The translations under genes were made by a program, and so were the position numbers. The notes under the pieces were generated by a model, which was not told where the DNA came from, made no database searches, and saw only the letters and a list, made by a program, of their open reading frames with translations. Positions 8,645-17,703 of a stretch of 64,000 bases of DNA are shown here, one piece after another (position 1 is the first letter of the stretch; each line of letters opens with the position of its first letter). Origin of the DNA: Sphingomonas soli NBRC 100801 (lineage in GTDB: Bacteria; Pseudomonadota; Alphaproteobacteria; Sphingomonadales; Sphingomonadaceae). The DNA lies in contig NZ_BCTZ01000025.1 of the NCBI RefSeq assembly GCF_001591025.1, positions 1 through 64,000 of the forward strand, written 5' to 3'.

Positions 8645-9862
8645 TCATTCGATGGGAGGACGGCCCGGTACGCTGGACGGGATGTTGACGATCCGCTCCT
8701 CCAGCCAACGCGACACTTCGAGGCCGTCATTCTGGCACTTCTCGAACATCGGCAGGCTCGACATCAGGCGCCATACCGGCCGTGTCATCACGCCCTGTGC
8801 GTTGCAATATTCCAGGAAGGCGTCCCGGCTCTCCAGGTCCGCAAGCAGCACGGCGTTGAGCCAGTAATTGGAGCGCGTCCCCGGGCGCTCGCGCACCAGC
8901 GTGTACCCGAGCGGCGGCAGCGTCTCGTCATAATAGGCTGCGACGTCGCGCTTGATGCGCAAGAACTCGTCCAGCTGCTCCATCTGCGCGCAGCCAAGCG
9001 CCGCGTTCAGATTGGGGAGCCGGTAATTATAGCCGATCTCGTCGTGCTTGAACTCATACGGATGCGGGATCTTGGCAGTGGTGGTGATATGCTTTGCGCG
9101 CTTGGCGATCTCGGGATCGTCGGTCACGATCATGCCGCCGCCACCGGTGGTGACGATCTTGTTGCCGTTGAAGCTATAGGCGCCGATCACGCCGCTGGTC
9201 CCGGTATGGCGCTCGCCGATATAGGTGCCGAGCGATTCCGCGGCGTCTTCGACCACCGGGATACAGAACGCGTTGCAGACGGCGACGATCTCGTCGATGC
9301 GCAGCGCCAGCCCGAACGTGTGCATCGGAACGCAGGCGGCAATGCGCCGCCCGGTCGTGCGGTTATACGCCTGCCCCTCGCGCACCTCCACATGCTGCTC
9401 GAGGAAGCGGGTCAGCGCCTCGTGGCACATGCCCAGCGTTTCCTTGCTCGCATCCACGAACACCGGATGTGCGCCCATATAGCTGATCGCATTGCAGGTC
9501 GCGATGAAGGTCAGCGCCTGGGAGATGACCTCGTCGCCCGCACGCACGCCCGCGAGCATCAGGCTGATGTGCAGCGCCGCGGTGCCGTTCATGGTCGCGA
9601 TCGCATATTTGCTGCCGGTGAAATCGGCGATGGCGCGTTCGAATGCGACCACCTTCTCGCCCACTGACGACACGAAATTCGAATCGACGCACTCGGCGAG
9701 ATACGTCTTCTCGTGCCCGCCGAACACGGGCCGGTGCAATGGGATGAACCCCTCGCCATATACGTGGCGCACGATATCGACGACCTGCTGGGCCCTGGGT
9801 TCAGTCTCGTTCATCATCAACTCTACCGTGCGGTCCGCTGCGACCGTGTTGCTCTCGACCAT
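8645..9862 (-). CDS. PLP-dependent sugar aminotransferase (LegC/DegT family)
   Basis: The protein is about 405 residues. It shows the DegT/DnrJ/EryC1/StrS fold: GGHEKTYLAECVDSNFVSSVG, the PLP-contact VEDAAESLGT and the Schiff-base lysine in AYSFNGNKIVTTGGGGMI. The LegC-like N-terminal FIPLHRPVFGG places it with aminotransferases of legionaminic acid and bacillosamine-type routes. It should transaminate the 4-keto sugar made by the dehydratase. The frame is open upstream to 10003, but GAGGGA lies 7 nt before the ATG at 9862, so I set the start there; this overlaps the upstream glycosyltransferase by 62 bp. A double ATG at 9814-9817 would shorten that overlap and match LegC lengths, but has a weaker ribosome site. 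Confidence 0.87.
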   Translation of the reverse strand: MVESNTVAADRTVELMMNETEPRAQQVVDIVRHVYGEGFIPLHRPVFGGHEKTYLAECVDSNFVSSVGEKVVAFERAIADFTGSKYAIATMNGTAALHISLMLAGVRAGDEVISQALTFIATCNAISYMGAHPVFVDASKETLGMCHEALTRFLEQHVEVREGQAYNRTTGRRIAACVPMHTFGLALRIDEIVAVCNAFCIPVVEDAAESLGTYIGERHTGTSGVIGAYSFNGNKIVTTGGGGMIVTDDPEIAKRAKHITTTAKIPHPYEFKHDEIGYNYRLPNLNAALGCAQMEQLDEFLRIKRDVAAYYDETLPPLGYTLVRERPGTRSNYWLNAVLLADLESRDAFLEYCNAQGVMTRPVWRLMSSLPMFEKCQNDGLEVSRWLEERIVNIPSSVPGRPPIE

Positions 9863-11075
9863 TACTGCTTCCCTCAATCCAGTCCACCCAGCGATCTGCC
9901 AGCTTGCGCCGATCGAATTGCGCCTCCGCCAATTCCCGCGCGCGCCGCCCCATTGCCTGCAATCCGGCGCGGTCGGCCGCGGCCTGCTCAAGCGCATCGG
10001 CAAAGGCGGCGGGGTCGGCCGGCGGCACCGCGAACCCGCAGCGCTGCTCGGTGACGAAGCCGGCCAGCCAGCCGGGATAGTTGATCAGCACCGGCCGCCC
10101 CGCCGCGACATAGTCGAAGAACTTGTTGGGCGAGGTGCCGAAATAGAAAGCCGGCACATTGGCGAGGATCTGCAGCCCGATATCGGTGGCGCGCATCAGG
10201 CCGCTCAGCCGGGCCTTGTCCACCGGATCGTGGAAGACGACGTTGCGCAGCCCGAGTTCGTCCGCCCGCTGCCGCAGTGCCGGCTTGAGCTTGCCGTCGC
10301 CGATCAGCACGAACTTGATGTCGTCGCGGCCCCTGCCCTGCAGCTCGGCGGCGGCATCCAGCAGGGCATCCAGGCCGTTGGCGATACCGTGGGATCCGGC
10401 GAACACCGCCATCAGATCGCTTTCGGCGACACCGTCCGGACGCCAGGGCGGAGCCGAAGCGCCGAACAGCGCCAGGTCGCATCCGTTGGATATCTCGGTA
10501 ACCCGCTCGGCGGCGATGCCGCGCTTGCGGATACCCTCGACAATACCGGGCGACAGGCCGATCAGCCGGTCGGCGGAATGATAGCTGAGCCATTCCAGCA
10601 TCGACATCAGCCCGAGCACCACCGGATTGCGGATGACCCCCATCGCCTTGGGCAATTCCGGCCACAGATCGCGGACCTCGAAGACGAACGGCTTGCGGCG
10701 CAGCCAGCGCGCAAAAATGCCGGGAATGCCGGCGGTGAGCGGCGTGGTGGTCGCGAACAGCACCGAATAGTCTTCGCGGAATGCGATGCCGATACTCGCC
10801 ATGGCAAAGCGGACGAAGGTCCAGGCGCGCTTCACGAAGCCGTCGGCATTGGTATAGGCCAGATCGAATTCGATGACGTCGATGCCGCTGACCGTACCGC
10901 GCCGCCGCCCCTTGACGAACGGGCCGTCCAGCCCGGTCTGCCCCAGGCCGTAGCTGCCGCAAACCATCGTCACCGCATGCCCGCGCCGCAACAGATTCTG
11001 CGCCATCTCGAACGAGCGCAGCCCGGTCGAGCCCTTGGGCGTGGAGAAATGCTGGTGGAAGTAAAGTACGCGCAT
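9801..11075 (-). CDS. Family 4 glycosyltransferase (WbuB/WcaI-like)
   Basis: This 424-residue GT-B enzyme has the N-terminal FHQHFSTPKGSTGLRS loop of WcaI/WbuB-type transferases, FVFEVRDLWPELPKAMG in the acceptor domain, and the donor-domain run ISNGCDLALF, AVFAGSHGIANGLDALLDA and FFDYVAAGRPVLINYPG. It should add a sugar from a nucleotide donor to the growing lipid-linked repeat unit at the cytosolic face of the membrane. Its ATG overlaps the stop of the heparinase-like gene (ATGA at 11072-11075). The tail beyond about residue 405 (SNGREQHGRSGPHGR) is low-complexity and overlaps the next gene's start. WbuB commonly transfers L-FucNAc; the donor cannot be read here. Confidence 0.88.
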   Translation of the reverse strand: MRVLYFHQHFSTPKGSTGLRSFEMAQNLLRRGHAVTMVCGSYGLGQTGLDGPFVKGRRRGTVSGIDVIEFDLAYTNADGFVKRAWTFVRFAMASIGIAFREDYSVLFATTTPLTAGIPGIFARWLRRKPFVFEVRDLWPELPKAMGVIRNPVVLGLMSMLEWLSYHSADRLIGLSPGIVEGIRKRGIAAERVTEISNGCDLALFGASAPPWRPDGVAESDLMAVFAGSHGIANGLDALLDAAAELQGRGRDDIKFVLIGDGKLKPALRQRADELGLRNVVFHDPVDKARLSGLMRATDIGLQILANVPAFYFGTSPNKFFDYVAAGRPVLINYPGWLAGFVTEQRCGFAVPPADPAAFADALEQAAADRAGLQAMGRRARELAEAQFDRRKLADRWVDWIEGSSNGREQHGRSGPHGRVDDERD

Positions 11076-12892
11076 CAGGCCCAGCTATAGATTGTGGTGA
11101 TGACGGCCGGCCCGGTCAGTTCGCAGCTGACCACCGGCGTCTCTTCCTTGTTCAGATACAGGAGCGATCGCCACCCCGCGCCGAGTGCGAGCGGCCCGGC
11201 GGCGGCATCGGCCGCCACGGTGAGCCGGTGCGCGCCATCGGTCACGCCGTGCGGACCGTCGCTGCGCCATTCGCCCTTGCGCAGCCGCCAGCGCAGCACG
11301 GCGGAGCCCGCAAAGCCCGAAATCGTGTCGGTGACGACCAGCCTGTCCGCATGGAGCGCAATCGACCGCTTGTGCGAGGCACCCTGCCCATCGGTGTAAC
11401 CGGCCTGCGCGCCATCGGGGTCGAACGCCACGTCATCGCTCTTCAGCCATTCGCCGAGCAGGAAGCGGCCGATCCGCGGCATCTGGTCGCGGCCGTCGAA
11501 CTGGATCGTGTTGTGGCTGGCGGTGCCGCCGAAATAGGCAAGCCATTCCTCGCCCGAATTATAGCTATAGGTCCCGGCGTCCCCGAGCAGGTTGTCGCCG
11601 CCCAGCCACAGATCGACATGCAGCGCGTCGCACTGGCTCGGGCGGTAGCGAAAGCGCGGATAGCGCAGCATCGCCATCGCCGCTCCGCTCCGCACCACGC
11701 TGAAGCCGCCATCGTCGAACTGAGCGGACGCCGCCGGCGCCAGCACGGTATCGGGAAGCGCGAGCCGCAGCGCCTCCGCCCGCCGGTTCCACGCGCCATC
11801 GCCGGGATAGGCGCGGGCATTTTCGAACAGGATCGCGGCGGTCTGCACGGTCGGGCGGAAATCGCGATACGGCGTCCGGCCGATATCGAAGATATGCGCG
11901 CCGTCATTGGCGCCGACATTCGGCCCATCGCCGGATGCGGGATCAATCATCTCGCGCAGCCAACGCGTCGCAGCCCGAGCCCGGGCCAGATACGCCGCGG
12001 AGAACTCTGGCAGGCCAAGCCGGCCCCGCCAGATCTCCACCATGCACAGCGTATCGAGCACCATGCGGTGATAGTTGAGCGAATATTGGCTGAAGCTGCC
12101 ATCGGGCGCGATCAGCCGGGAAACCCGGTTCTCGAGCCAGCGCCTGCCCATGCGCTGCCACCGGTTCGCCTCGGCCACGCCTGCCTGTGCGAGCCAGCTT
12201 CCGCCGATGAACAGCGCGGCTGCCTCGGAGGTGCCGTGATTATTGTCCTGGCCAACCGCATAGCCCATGGTCGGCGCGATCCGCTGCAGATGGTTGAATA
12301 GCGACGCGCGCAATGCCGGGCTCGGCTCGGTCCCGCCGGAAATCAGCAGCGTAGCCATGGCCAGGTGCATCACGCGCAGCGATGCTTCTTGCCCGCACTT
12401 CCAGTTCGGCCCTTGATATGCCGGGTTCTTGGCGTGCCAATCCTGCAGCCAGCGCTCCAGCGTCTCTGCCGCATCGCCGTCCGTCCGTGCCGCCAGCGCA
12501 AGATCGAGGCACCATTGGAAGCGCGACGGCTCCCACAATATCTTGATGTCCCCGGTCGCCTCGGCGAAATCCGGGATGGTCCACCACGGCCGCATCGCCG
12601 GTTGCGCCGTGGCCCCGGTGAACGGGTTCGCGAACCAGTCCGGCGCCTGGCCGGTAACCGGAACCTCGCGCCAGCCGAAATAGTGCAGCGATCGCGCCGC
12701 CTCCCCCGTCGCACCCGCCTGGCTATTGGCTGCAGGAGCAAAAAACTTCCCGTCGATCGGGCGGGCTTTCAGGCGCTGGACCGGGTGCAGCCCGGTCTTC
12801 AGCCCAATGCGATACGCCGCGACCCGCAGCACGCTATGCGCGCCGAGTTTCGCCACCGTCCGTAGCTTGGCTATCCGGCCGCTATTGGGCAC
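11075..12892 (-). CDS. Heparinase II/III-family protein
   Basis: The 605-residue protein has the alpha-toroid plus beta-sandwich layout of heparinase II/III-like polysaccharide lyases: a helical region with NNHGTSEAAALFIGG and YSLNYHRMVLDTL (candidate catalytic Asn/His/Tyr) and a C-terminal beta domain with YSYNSGEEWLAYFGGTASHNTIQFDGRDQMP. It has no signal peptide, so it may act in the cytosol or on lipid-linked intermediates. Its GTG start overlaps the stop of the bidomain oxidoreductase by 11 bp. In other O-antigen and exopolysaccharide loci the same two families sit side by side, which suggests a biosynthetic or editing role rather than foreign-glycan degradation. The substrate, presumably a uronic-acid-containing glycan, is inference. 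Confidence 0.85.
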   Translation of the reverse strand: MPNSGRIAKLRTVAKLGAHSVLRVAAYRIGLKTGLHPVQRLKARPIDGKFFAPAANSQAGATGEAARSLHYFGWREVPVTGQAPDWFANPFTGATAQPAMRPWWTIPDFAEATGDIKILWEPSRFQWCLDLALAARTDGDAAETLERWLQDWHAKNPAYQGPNWKCGQEASLRVMHLAMATLLISGGTEPSPALRASLFNHLQRIAPTMGYAVGQDNNHGTSEAAALFIGGSWLAQAGVAEANRWQRMGRRWLENRVSRLIAPDGSFSQYSLNYHRMVLDTLCMVEIWRGRLGLPEFSAAYLARARAATRWLREMIDPASGDGPNVGANDGAHIFDIGRTPYRDFRPTVQTAAILFENARAYPGDGAWNRRAEALRLALPDTVLAPAASAQFDDGGFSVVRSGAAMAMLRYPRFRYRPSQCDALHVDLWLGGDNLLGDAGTYSYNSGEEWLAYFGGTASHNTIQFDGRDQMPRIGRFLLGEWLKSDDVAFDPDGAQAGYTDGQGASHKRSIALHADRLVVTDTISGFAGSAVLRWRLRKGEWRSDGPHGVTDGAHRLTVAADAAAGPLALGAGWRSLLYLNKEETPVVSCELTGPAVITTIYSWA

Positions 12893-15008
12893 GCAGCATT
12901 TCGGCGACGGTTATGCTGACCTTCGCCACTTCGAATATCTGGTCGGCGGGGATCGGCGCGCCGCTGCCGGATTCGATCCCATTGAGGAACGCTGCCACAC
13001 AGGCTTCCTGTCCCTTGTCCTGCCGCCAGCTTCCCTTGGAGCTGAAGCCGGGCCAGCCGAAGCCGCGCAGCTTGCGGAAATTATCGAGCTGAAGGATGCG
13101 GCCGGCGCAGAACACCTCGATGCGCTCCTTCGGGAAGCGCGCCGATCCATTCGCCAGATACAGGATCGTGCCGAACGAGCCGTCCGCGAAGCCGAGCGTG
13201 ATCGACGCCTTGTCGTCCGCGACACCGTTCACCGGCACGCCCATGCAACGCGCCTGGGCGGAAACGATCGGCGAATCGGCCAGATGGCGCATCAGGTCGA
13301 TCAGGTGGCACGCCTCGCCGAGGATCCGGCCACCGCCAACAGCGGGATCCTGGGTCCAATGCCCGGCCGGAATGGCGCCGGCGTTCATCGTCATGATGAA
13401 CGACTTCGGCTCCTTCACCGCGCTCAGCATCTGCTTCATGCGGACCACATGCGGCGCGAAGCGGCGATTATACCCGACCATCAGCTGCGCCGAACCCGTG
13501 GCATGCGCGGCCTGGATGGCTTCGAGCTCGGCATTGTTCAGCGCGAGCGGCTTTTCGACGAAAACATGTTTGCCGGCGGTGAGCGCCTTGCAGGTCAGCG
13601 CCGCGTGCGAATTGTGGCGCGTGACGATCGCCACGGTATTGATCGCCGGATCGGCCAGCATCGCATCGACATCGGTGGACGCTTCTTCGAAACCGGCGCC
13701 GGCGCCGTGGATCACACCGCTCAGCCCGCCGGAGGTGACGATGGTCTTGAACTGCGCACCGGCTGCCTTGAACGCCGGCAACAGCATCCGCGACGCATAG
13801 TTGCCGGCACCGATGAAGCCGCACACCGCCTTCACGGCGGTGTAGGCCTGCGGCCCTGCCTGCAACGCGACCGACGGCGCCAGCCGCTCCGCGTCGCCCG
13901 TCGCCGAATAGTTGAGGAGAACGCCGCGCACCGAAGGATCGGTGGTCAGCACGTCATAGGCCGACGGTGCCTCTTCAAAGGCGATGCGATGGCTGATCAG
14001 CGGCTTCACGTCGAGACGGCCGCTCGCCATCATGTCGAGGATCGCCTCGAAATTGCGCTGCTCGGTCCAGCGTACGAAGCCGAGGGGATAATCCTGCCCC
14101 TGATCCTCATATGCGGGGTCGTACCGGCCCGGTCCGTAGGAGCACGATACCTGGAACGACAGCTCCTTCTCGTAAAATTCGCTGCGGTTGAGTTCGAGGC
14201 CGGTGACGCCGACCAGCACGATCCGCCCGCGCTTGCGGGACATTTGCGCCGCCTGCGAAACCGGATCGCTCGATGCGGTCGATGCGGTGATGATCACACC
14301 GTCCATGCCGCGCCCGCGGCTGAACGTCATGCCGGCCGCCACCGGATCCTCGCCGCGGCCGAGATTGCAAATCTCGGCGCCGAAGCTGCGTGCCAGCTCG
14401 AGCTTGTCAGCATCGAAGTCGATTGCGAGAACCCGGCACCCTTGGGCGATCAGTAGCTGGACGGTGATCAGGCCGATCAGCCCGACGCCGCTGACGGCAA
14501 TCGCTTCGCCCAGGGTCGGCTCGATCAGGCGGATGCCCTGGAGCCCGATCGCCCCCACCACCGTGAAGGAAGCGGATTCATCGTCGACATTGTCGGGAAT
14601 GCGCGCGCACAGATTCTGCGCAACGCGAACCAGATCGGCATGCGGACCGTTCGAGACGACCCGGTCGCCGGCCTTGAAATCCAGAACGCCATTGCCGACG
14701 CTCTGAACGACGCCGACATTGCTGTACCCGAGCGCGATCGGCTGGGCGAGCTTCGAGCGGACCGCGTCGATCGTGGTGAAAAGGCCGTCGGTGCCGATCT
14801 TCTCGAGCACCATCTTCACCTTCTCAGGCTGCTGGCGGGCCTTTTGCAGCATTGAGGAGCGGCCGAAGTCGACGAGCATCCGTTCGGTACCGGCCGAGAT
14901 CAAGCTCACGCGGCTCGCGATCAGCAGGGTGCCCGAGGCAGCCGTCGGTGCCGGGACCTCGGTGAGGTACGTCGTTCCCTTGCGCAAATCTTGCAAAATC
15001 TGTTTCAT
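12882..15008 (-). CDS. Bidomain oxidoreductase: zinc-type alcohol dehydrogenase fused to Gfo/Idh/MocA
   Basis: The 708-residue protein has two NAD(P)-binding halves. Residues 1 to about 370 resemble medium-chain alcohol dehydrogenases (SLISAGTERMLVDFG, GYSNVGVVQSVG, GDRVVSNGPHADLV, AVSGVGLIGLITVQLL) but lack the structural-zinc cysteine cluster. Residues about 390-708 are a Gfo/Idh/MocA dehydrogenase (CGFIGAGNYASRML, HVFVEKPLALNNAELEA, GGGRILGEACHLIDLMRHL). It is a known surface-glycan gene family usually paired with a heparinase-like protein, as here. It probably oxidises or epimerises a nucleotide- or lipid-linked sugar using both halves. It follows the HisF-like gene by 33 bp. The exact reaction is not established from sequence. 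Confidence 0.88.
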   Translation of the reverse strand: MKQILQDLRKGTTYLTEVPAPTAASGTLLIASRVSLISAGTERMLVDFGRSSMLQKARQQPEKVKMVLEKIGTDGLFTTIDAVRSKLAQPIALGYSNVGVVQSVGNGVLDFKAGDRVVSNGPHADLVRVAQNLCARIPDNVDDESASFTVVGAIGLQGIRLIEPTLGEAIAVSGVGLIGLITVQLLIAQGCRVLAIDFDADKLELARSFGAEICNLGRGEDPVAAGMTFSRGRGMDGVIITASTASSDPVSQAAQMSRKRGRIVLVGVTGLELNRSEFYEKELSFQVSCSYGPGRYDPAYEDQGQDYPLGFVRWTEQRNFEAILDMMASGRLDVKPLISHRIAFEEAPSAYDVLTTDPSVRGVLLNYSATGDAERLAPSVALQAGPQAYTAVKAVCGFIGAGNYASRMLLPAFKAAGAQFKTIVTSGGLSGVIHGAGAGFEEASTDVDAMLADPAINTVAIVTRHNSHAALTCKALTAGKHVFVEKPLALNNAELEAIQAAHATGSAQLMVGYNRRFAPHVVRMKQMLSAVKEPKSFIMTMNAGAIPAGHWTQDPAVGGGRILGEACHLIDLMRHLADSPIVSAQARCMGVPVNGVADDKASITLGFADGSFGTILYLANGSARFPKERIEVFCAGRILQLDNFRKLRGFGWPGFSSKGSWRQDKGQEACVAAFLNGIESGSGAPIPADQIFEVAKVSITVAEMLRAQ

Positions 15009-15041
15009 TACGAACCTTTGAAGCGGGTGTACCCGTTGATG

Positions 15042-15800
15042 TCAGCCGACTGTGGGCAGGCCGGATGGCCGGTCGTAGCTGATCAGCACCGCCTTGTAGG
15101 TGCCTTTGAAGACGAACATGCTACCGGCGCACGCGCCGACGGTGCCGACGGCGTCGATCAACTGTTGCATATGGTCGATCGTGCCCGCGCCGCCGACGAC
15201 GGTCATCGGCGTGGTCACCGCAGCCCGGACCTGCCGCGCCAAAGCAAGGTCATATCCCTGCATCGCCCCGTCGCGGTCGATCGAATTGATGGCGATCTCG
15301 CCTGCACCAAGCGCTTCGACCTGCTGGCAGAACTCGACAAGGTCCTGCTTGTGCTTGCGGCGGCCGTTATGCGTGTAAATCGTGTAGCCGCCCAGCATGC
15401 CGCGCTTGACGTCAATCGTGACGGTCACGCTCTGCGAGCCGACCGCCTCAGCCATTTCGCGGACCAGCTCCGGCCGTTCGAGGGCGGCGGCGCTGATCGA
15501 GACCTTCTCGAAGCCGGCGGCAACGATCTTCGCCGCCTGGGCGGCGCTGGTGACGCCCCCGCCATAGCAGAGCGGCATCCGCGATTCCGCGGCGATGCTG
15601 CGCAAGAGCGGGAAATGCGGCTCGCGCGCTTCGACGGAAGCGTCGATATCGAAGAACACCAGCTCGTCGACCGCCTTCTCGTTGAAGATCTTCACCGCAT
15701 TGAGCGGGTCGCCGACATATTTTCCGCCCTTGAATCCCTCGGTCTTGACGAGGCCGCCGTCGCGCATGAGCAGGCAGGGCGCTATCCGTGATCGCAGCAT
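15042..15800 (-). CDS. HisF-like ammonia-channelling subunit of the acetamido-sugar amidation system (WbuZ type)
   Basis: The 252-residue TIM barrel is clearly related to HisF (RIAPCLLMRDGG, DELVFFDIDASVE, CYGGGVTSAAQAAK, INSIDRDGAMQGYD). The catalytic Asp of true HisF (in CLDV, Asp11 in the Thermotoga enzyme) is Leu here, while the second Asp is kept in VTIDVKRG. That change fits a barrel which no longer makes imidazole glycerol phosphate and only passes ammonia. The HisH-like glutaminase is 3 bp upstream and the WbpG-like ligase follows that, the usual trio. The family partner in Pseudomonas aeruginosa O5 is HisF2. It works in the cytosol. Confusion with histidine biosynthesis is unlikely because no other his gene is nearby. 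Confidence 0.88.
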   Translation of the reverse strand: MLRSRIAPCLLMRDGGLVKTEGFKGGKYVGDPLNAVKIFNEKAVDELVFFDIDASVEAREPHFPLLRSIAAESRMPLCYGGGVTSAAQAAKIVAAGFEKVSISAAALERPELVREMAEAVGSQSVTVTIDVKRGMLGGYTIYTHNGRRKHKQDLVEFCQQVEALGAGEIAINSIDRDGAMQGYDLALARQVRAAVTTPMTVVGGAGTIDHMQQLIDAVGTVGACAGSMFVFKGTYKAVLISYDRPSGLPTVG

Positions 15801-15803
15801 GGT

Positions 15804-16418
15804 TCAGAGTCCGGCGAAGTTTCGGAAGACCGCGACACCGCTGGCGTGGCCCTTCTCGGCGTGGAATTGCAGACCGATGACATTGCCCTTGCCCACCGCG
15901 CAGGGGAACCGGCCGCCATAGTCGACCGTCGCGATAACGTCGGCGGGGTCGGCGGCGTCGTAATAATAGCTGTGCAGGAAATAGAAGCCGCGCTCGAAGT
16001 CGACGCCGTTGAACAGTTCGGGTGCGCCCTGCACGCTGACGCTGTTCCAGCCCATATGCGGGAGGCGCGGCCCGGAGGTCAGGTTCTCCGTGCGGATCCG
16101 GCGGACACGGCCGGGGATCCAGCCAAGGCCCGGCAGTTCGCCTTCATCGCTGGAATCGGCGAAGATCTGCATGCCGACGCAAATCCCCATCACCTTCTTG
16201 CCGCGGCCCATCACCTGCTCGTTGAGCACGTCGATGGTGCCCGAAGCGGTCAGATGCGCCATCGTCGCATCGAACGCCCCGACACCCGGCAGGATGTAGC
16301 GGTCCGCCTTTTCAAGCTCGGCATGGTCGCCGGTGATGCAATGGGGCACCTTGAGCTGCTTGAAGATATTGGCGATCGCGGCGGTATTGCCCGATCCATA
16401 GTCGATGATCGCGATCAT
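15804..16418 (-). CDS. HisH-like glutaminase of the acetamido-sugar amidation system (WbuY type)
   Basis: This about 204-residue class-I glutamine amidotransferase has the nucleophile C80 in MGICVGMQ and the His/Glu pair in GLQFHAEKGH near residue 182. It starts MIAIIDYGSGNTAAI, typical of HisH. I chose the ATG at 16418, which overlaps the WbpG-like stop as ATGA; the longer frame to 16481 adds only a basic tail that overlaps the upstream gene. It should hydrolyse glutamine and feed ammonia through the HisF-like subunit to the sugar amidotransferase. The context (WbpG-like, HisH-like, HisF-like in order) defines its role in making an acetamidino group on a UDP-acetamido sugar rather than in histidine synthesis. 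Confidence 0.88.
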   Translation of the reverse strand: MIAIIDYGSGNTAAIANIFKQLKVPHCITGDHAELEKADRYILPGVGAFDATMAHLTASGTIDVLNEQVMGRGKKVMGICVGMQIFADSSDEGELPGLGWIPGRVRRIRTENLTSGPRLPHMGWNSVSVQGAPELFNGVDFERGFYFLHSYYYDAADPADVIATVDYGGRFPCAVGKGNVIGLQFHAEKGHASGVAVFRNFAGL

Positions 16419-17584
16419 CGTTTTATCGACCTTTCGACGCCGAGGAGCTTCAGCACCTTGGCGCCGAGCTTGAACATCCATTCCTGGTTTCGATAGTCAC
16501 GATAGGTCTTGAGCGGCATCTCGTGATACTTGCGCAATTCCTCGACCGTGATGCCGAGCTTGGTGGCGATATATTCGAATTCGGCGTCGATCGTCTCGGG
16601 GTCGTAGGCCGGTCGCGCGAGCTGGGCGATGGCGTCCTCGCGGGCCATCTGGCCCGTCACGATCAGGCTCGAATACTGGACGCGGCGAGTGTCGTAGCCA
16701 AAGCGGGTCGGCAGCCAATAGCCCTCATAGAAGCGCGTGAAGCGGCTCTCGAAATGCTTCTGCGGATAGGGCCGCCAGCCATAGAGGCTGGAGAGCGTGT
16801 CGATCGCCAGCGCCTTGGTATAGGGAAGCGAGTTGAGCGGCTTCGCTACCTTCAGCCCCTTCAGGTAGCGCAGGTAGAATTTGTGATAGAGCACGCTGCT
16901 GAACGGATAGGTCTTGAGCTTGCGGGTGCCGAACTGGCCGTGAATGTCGCGCAGCTGCGCCATGTCCGTGCCGTAGTACAGCCACTCCAGCGGATTGCGG
17001 ACGCATTCCGTGGAGTAGTTGCCACCGTTCAGGATGTACTTGATCCCGTGCTTGTCGGCGAAGTGATACAGGGTGGCGATGAACGCGTGATCCTGCGGGA
17101 TATCGAGATGCGGCACGCCGGCCTTGAAGAAGGCGAGCTGGAAGTCCCGCATCTCTTCCCAGTTGATCACCTCGGTATAGAGGTCGAGGCCAAGCTTTTC
17201 GACGAGCATCTGGATGTTGTTGACCGCGATATCGGTATTCCATCCGCCATCGACGTGGAAGACCAGCGGCCTGAGCCCGAATTCCTTGACGACCAGATGG
17301 AGCATGTACGAGCTGTCGAGCCCGCCCGACATGCCGAGGATGCAGTCGAACTCCTTGCCGCGGCCGCTTTCCTTGATATCCGCGACCATCTTCGCGACCG
17401 CGGCCTTGCCGCGCTCGTCGGTATGCCAATGCGGCTTAATGTCCTCATCGAAGCTATGGCAGTGCATACACACGCCATTTGCGTCAAATTCGATCGCAGA
17501 ATCGCTCGTATCCATCACGCACCGCGTGCAAATCTGATACGGCCTTGCAGACAATTGGTTAGCCAAAGGGAATTCCCTCACCAT
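16415..17584 (-). CDS. N-acetyl sugar amidotransferase (WbpG/WbuX-like)
   Basis: The 389-residue protein begins with a four-cysteine zinc-type cluster (C19, C22, C39, C42 in ICTRCVMD and CMHCHSF), then has the PP-loop ATP-pyrophosphatase motif SGGLDSS at residues 86-92, and NGGNYSTECVRNP further on. In Pseudomonas aeruginosa O5, WbpG with HisH2 and HisF2 converts an acetamido group of a nucleotide sugar to an acetamidino group, using ATP activation and glutamine-derived ammonia. The trio is complete here and in the same order. It opens a sub-cluster after a 119-bp gap from the upstream glycosyltransferase; the ribosome site before the ATG at 17584 is weak. The substrate is probably a UDP-acetamido uronic acid. 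Confidence 0.9.
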   Translation of the reverse strand: MVREFPLANQLSARPYQICTRCVMDTSDSAIEFDANGVCMHCHSFDEDIKPHWHTDERGKAAVAKMVADIKESGRGKEFDCILGMSGGLDSSYMLHLVVKEFGLRPLVFHVDGGWNTDIAVNNIQMLVEKLGLDLYTEVINWEEMRDFQLAFFKAGVPHLDIPQDHAFIATLYHFADKHGIKYILNGGNYSTECVRNPLEWLYYGTDMAQLRDIHGQFGTRKLKTYPFSSVLYHKFYLRYLKGLKVAKPLNSLPYTKALAIDTLSSLYGWRPYPQKHFESRFTRFYEGYWLPTRFGYDTRRVQYSSLIVTGQMAREDAIAQLARPAYDPETIDAEFEYIATKLGITVEELRKYHEMPLKTYRDYRNQEWMFKLGAKVLKLLGVERSIKR

Positions 17585-17703
17585 TCTTCAAATTGATCGG
17601 GCGACAGCGTCGCGACTTCGTTTCCGATGGGCCCGCCGATACTAGCGGCAGGGCCCGGTGCGCCGCTGCAATAGTCGCGGTGCACAGGGTTGCAAGCGGC
17701 ACT

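Noticed and set aside
12726..14456. 576-codon plus-strand frame
   Set aside because: It is antisense to the bidomain oxidoreductase and has shadow-type composition.
15042..16418. Histidine biosynthesis genes hisF and hisH
   Set aside because: The HisF-like barrel lacks the catalytic Asp of CLDV, and both lie with the WbpG-like amidotransferase in a glycan operon.
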